DNA from: a bacterium
GTDB lineage: Bacteria; Desulfobacterota; Binatia; UBA12015
DNA: 8,661 nucleotides
Reading direction: 5' to 3'
Assembly: GCA_029976905.1 (NCBI GenBank)
Contig: JAPOLW010000132.1
Coordinates: 1-8,661 of the forward strand
Both the position numbers and the translations under genes were made by a program. Under the pieces are notes generated by a model, which saw only the letters and a program-made list of their open reading frames with translations, was not told where the DNA came from and did not search any database. Shown one piece after another: positions 6,755 through 8,661 of the stretch. Numbering within the stretch: the first letter of the stretch is position 1; each line of letters opens with the position of its first letter.

Positions 6755-7393
6755 ATGGGGACTCACTTTCTCAACGAAGAACTCAATGCGCCGAACGTCC
6801 TCGAGGTTTCCTTCGCTCCCTCGGTCCTGGAGCCCTTGACGCCCGAGCTTCGCCGGGAAGACTTTTTCCGCATTTCTCCCCCGTGGAAGAGCGATATCGA
6901 ATGGAGATCCGCGAACTCCTTCCGGAGCTACGGCGTGTTCCTCGATTGCTTCGAACGTCTCGGCTTGAGCAGAATCCTCTCACCGTTCGTCGAGTACGAG
7001 CGACGCATCGTTCTCTATGGCGGGTTTTTCGTCACCCGGTCGAAATGTGATGGCCATGACTTCCATGTCGATTGGGTCGAGGAGACCGAGAACAATGCGT
7101 TTACCTTTCTTGCGCCATTGATCCATCCCCACGGTGCTCCCGGATTGGTCTATCGGGACGTCCGGGGCGAGATCAGGAGTTACGACTACACTCCGGGTCG
7201 GGGAATCCTCCTTGGGTCTCGATTCCGGCATTCGACCGATCAGGGCACCTCGGACACCCCATCGGTACTTCTCTCGTTGACGTTCGGGACCGACAAAATG
7301 CAGCATTGGGATGGAATATCGAAAACCGCCTTGCGTCAGGGGAATTTGATTCGGCTCCCCAATGGCCTGTTCTACAACAAGTCGTTCGACTAG
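6755..7393 (+). CDS. 2-oxoglutarate/Fe(II) oxygenase-like protein
   Basis: This 212-residue cytoplasmic protein looks like a double-stranded beta-helix oxygenase of the 2OG/Fe(II) superfamily (phytanoyl-CoA or prolyl hydroxylase-like). Seen: GHDFHVDW (100-107) gives the metal motif H104-x-D106. The segment NAFTFLAPLIHPHGAPGLVYRD (114-135) fits the following strand and loop. GILLGSRFRHSTDQ (150-163) supplies the distal H159, and SVLLSLTFG (170-178) is the next strand. The 2OG-binding Arg often found 11 residues after the distal His is S170 here, so co-substrate binding may use another residue. ATG 6755 is the only usual start after the upstream in-frame TGA; it has no close ribosome-binding site, and GGAGGGG lies 23 nt upstream. 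GC (about 52-57% in sampled stretches) is well below that of the neighbours, which suggests transfer. Substrate unknown. Confidence 0.72.
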   Translation: MGTHFLNEELNAPNVLEVSFAPSVLEPLTPELRREDFFRISPPWKSDIEWRSANSFRSYGVFLDCFERLGLSRILSPFVEYERRIVLYGGFFVTRSKCDGHDFHVDWVEETENNAFTFLAPLIHPHGAPGLVYRDVRGEIRSYDYTPGRGILLGSRFRHSTDQGTSDTPSVLLSLTFGTDKMQHWDGISKTALRQGNLIRLPNGLFYNKSFD

Positions 7394-7468
7394 CGCATCT
7401 CGTTTGCTCCCGGCTTTGCTTCGTTGGCGCTTCACGCAAAGAAGGGGCTTACCGACGGAAAGTCGCGG

Positions 7469-7556
7469 GCAGGCCTTCGGTGCAATCGGGACATTGCGGT
7501 GCAGGCCTTCGGTGCAGTTGGGACATTGCGATGCAGGCCTTCGGTGCAGTTGGGAC
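7469..7556. repeat. 32-bp tandem repeats, two full copies and most of a third
   Basis: Units start at 7469, 7501 and 7533. Each begins GCAGGCCTTCGGTGCA, then (A/G)T(C/T)GGGAC, and the first two end ATTGCG(G/A)T. Copies 1 and 2 differ at three positions; copies 2 and 3 agree until GGGAC at about 7556, after which the third diverges. Units abut without spacers, so this is not CRISPR. Because 32 is not divisible by three, the array moves through all frames on each strand, producing spurious Cys/His/Pro-rich open frames on the minus strand. Confidence 0.93.
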
Positions 7557-7842
7557 GTCGATGGAGAGACGCCCGCGGCGCGTTCCGCCTGCCCGCTCGG
7601 GTTCGGCTGAAACGGGACCCATTCGGGCATCGCGAGGAAACGCAGCGCGGCTCGAGACACTCTGCCCGTTGGGGGGGGTGTTCTCCAGAGAGAAGGGAAT
7701 TCGAAGCACCTTTACACCACGCCCAGCACCCCCCGGAAGTCGACACGTCTGCGGATCCGTTTCCGCTCGAACGCGGGTGGACTCGAGGTCTGGCCTGTGT
7801 GAGTGCTTCGATCTCAGCGGTCGACTTCGAGAATGCCCACAC

Positions 7843-7847
7843 GGAGG
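7843..7847 (+). promoter_or_regulatory. Ribosome-binding site that fixes a TTG start
   Basis: A full GGAGG core lies 8 nt (7848-7855) before TTG at 7856-7858, in phase with the sulfotransferase domain. This is the best Shine-Dalgarno match in the window. The next in-frame alternative, GTG at 7799, has none. Confidence 0.8.
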
Positions 7848-7855
7848 AATTCCCC

Positions 7856-8653
7856 TTGAAACAAGGCCTACCTCGCGCCGGCGACGTGGAAGTCTTCATC
7901 ACCACAGATGAGCGATGCGGCGGCACCGCTCTGACCCAGATTGCTCGGCTCTTGCTCCAGGGGCGTTGCGTCGACGATCCGTTCAGCAACGACTGGCTCG
8001 ACCGTGATGACCCAGACCTGCCCTGTCTGCCTGCCCCGCAAGGTGATCCCGCCGAATGCCTGGAACGCATCTATCGGCGCTGGCGTTGCATCAAGAATGC
8101 TTCGACACACTGGCCGGCGACCGCCTATCGCCCGCTGCTCGCTGCCGTGGCCGAGCGCGGTTGCCGTATCGTCTTTCTCCGGCGCGAGAATGCACTCCAG
8201 CGAGCCATCTCCCTGGCCCTGGCGAAGAAGACCACCATCTTCGGCAGCTACGACTGGACCCAGACGCCCAGGGTGCAGGACTACGCCGAGCGGCGGGTGG
8301 AATTGGATGTCGAATCGATCGCACAGTCCGTGCGCGAATATCAGGAGCGTACCGCGGATGTTCGCGCGCTACTGCAGGCGTGGGCACCCGGACATCTGGA
8401 AGTCCGTTACGAGGATCTCTTCTCACTCAGAAACCCCATGGAGGCCAAGTTCGCACAGCTCGCGCAGCTCTGTGATCATTGGTCGGTCGATCTCGGGATT
8501 CTAGAGCGCCAGCGTGACGATCTGGAACTCATCCTCTCGCCCTCCCAGAAAATGAACACGCCCGAACTCTACAGACGTATGGTGATCAATATCGACGCCA
8601 TTGCGAACGCCTTCGACCCCGGGCGGCACGGCGACCTATGGGCAAATTATTGA
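7856..8653 (+). CDS. Sulfotransferase-like protein (Stf0/LPS-sulfotransferase type)
   Basis: A 265-residue protein when started at TTG 7856. It resembles PAPS-dependent sulfotransferases, nearest in feel to the Stf0 group. Seen: VFITTDERCGGTALTQI (13-29) fits the 5'-phosphosulfate loop, with R20-C21-G22-G23-T24 where many members have R-S-G-S/T-T. CRIVFLRRENALQRAISLAL (103-122) fits the 3'-phosphate-binding segment, with R109-R110 and S119; the R-R-E-N, Q, A-S pattern is typical of Stf0 proteins. LEVRYEDLFS (181-190) is the common YEDL motif. No signal peptide or membrane segment, so cytoplasmic. Such enzymes move sulfate from PAPS to sugars, lipids or small molecules; the acceptor cannot be told here. 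The Cys in the phosphosulfate loop is unusual. The start rests on the GGAGG at 7843. The stop is overlapped by a possible further gene. Confidence 0.75.
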   Translation: MKQGLPRAGDVEVFITTDERCGGTALTQIARLLLQGRCVDDPFSNDWLDRDDPDLPCLPAPQGDPAECLERIYRRWRCIKNASTHWPATAYRPLLAAVAERGCRIVFLRRENALQRAISLALAKKTTIFGSYDWTQTPRVQDYAERRVELDVESIAQSVREYQERTADVRALLQAWAPGHLEVRYEDLFSLRNPMEAKFAQLAQLCDHWSVDLGILERQRDDLELILSPSQKMNTPELYRRMVINIDAIANAFDPGRHGDLWANY

Positions 8654-8661
8654 AGAACGGC
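8638..8661 (+). CDS. Possible start of a following gene, cut by the window edge
   Basis: An ATG at 8638 in another phase overlaps the sulfotransferase stop by 16 nt and reads MGKLLKNG before the window ends. Overlap of this kind is common between translationally coupled genes, but there is no clear ribosome-binding site and only eight codons are visible, so this is a weak call. Confidence 0.3.

Larger units (their letters stand above)
7394..7855. other. Intergenic region with 32-bp tandem repeats
   Basis: This 462-bp stretch lies between the oxygenase-like and sulfotransferase-like genes. It holds the 32-bp repeat (7469-7556), a run of eight G (7671-7678), and a weak stem CTTTGC (7414-7419) with GCAAAG (7436-7441) just after the oxygenase stop, a possible but unconvincing terminator. 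An open frame in phase with the sulfotransferase extends upstream to 7424, but the 32-bp period is not a multiple of three, and the would-be protein is Arg-rich without family features. I treat it as non-coding up to the ribosome-binding site at 7843. Confidence 0.6.

Noticed and set aside
7469..7556. CRISPR array or replication iterons
   Set aside because: There are no spacers between units, and no replication initiator gene or AT-rich stretch is present.

Overview
This 8.66-kb window is GC-rich (well over 60% in most genes) and carries seven convincing protein genes plus the possible first codons of an eighth. Gene style points to an environmental, probably uncultured proteobacterium-like organism, perhaps of the old Deltaproteobacteria/Myxococcota type. 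The hints are sulfatase-like proteins without a formylglycine cysteine, a YkgJ cysteine-cluster protein, TTG start use and intergenic tandem repeats. That placement is a guess; no rRNA or marker gene is present.

Layout. Bases 1-1458 (+) hold most or all of a sulfatase-fold (alkaline phosphatase superfamily) protein. It converges on a ZntB/CorA-type metal transporter at 1546-2523 (-), with a hairpin between them. A 471-bp gap (2524-2994) holds three perfect 27-bp tandem repeats and a strong hairpin. It is followed by a degenerate HD-domain-like protein at 2995-3786 (+). A leftward two-gene unit comes next. A signal-peptide protein of unknown function (5749-6477, -) lies 8 bp upstream of a 581-residue protein (3995-5740, -) that joins a YkgJ-type CxxCxxCC metal-cluster domain to an agmatine deiminase/peptidyl-arginine deiminase-like domain. 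Divergent from that unit, across a hairpin-rich 277-bp gap, lies a 2-oxoglutarate/Fe(II) oxygenase-like gene (6755-7393, +) with visibly lower GC. A 462-bp gap with a second, 32-bp tandem repeat (7394-7855) then leads to a sulfotransferase-like gene (7856-8653, +). That gene almost certainly starts at TTG behind a perfect GGAGG. An ATG at 8638 overlapping its end may open another gene that leaves the window.

How the parts may work together is mostly inference. The only pair with strong operon evidence is the secreted protein plus the YkgJ-deiminase fusion. The fusion is the best candidate here for something little described. The oxygenase and sulfotransferase are co-directional but separated by 462 bp of repeats, so co-transcription is uncertain. 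No rRNA, tRNA, CRISPR array, transposase, integrase or phage gene was seen.
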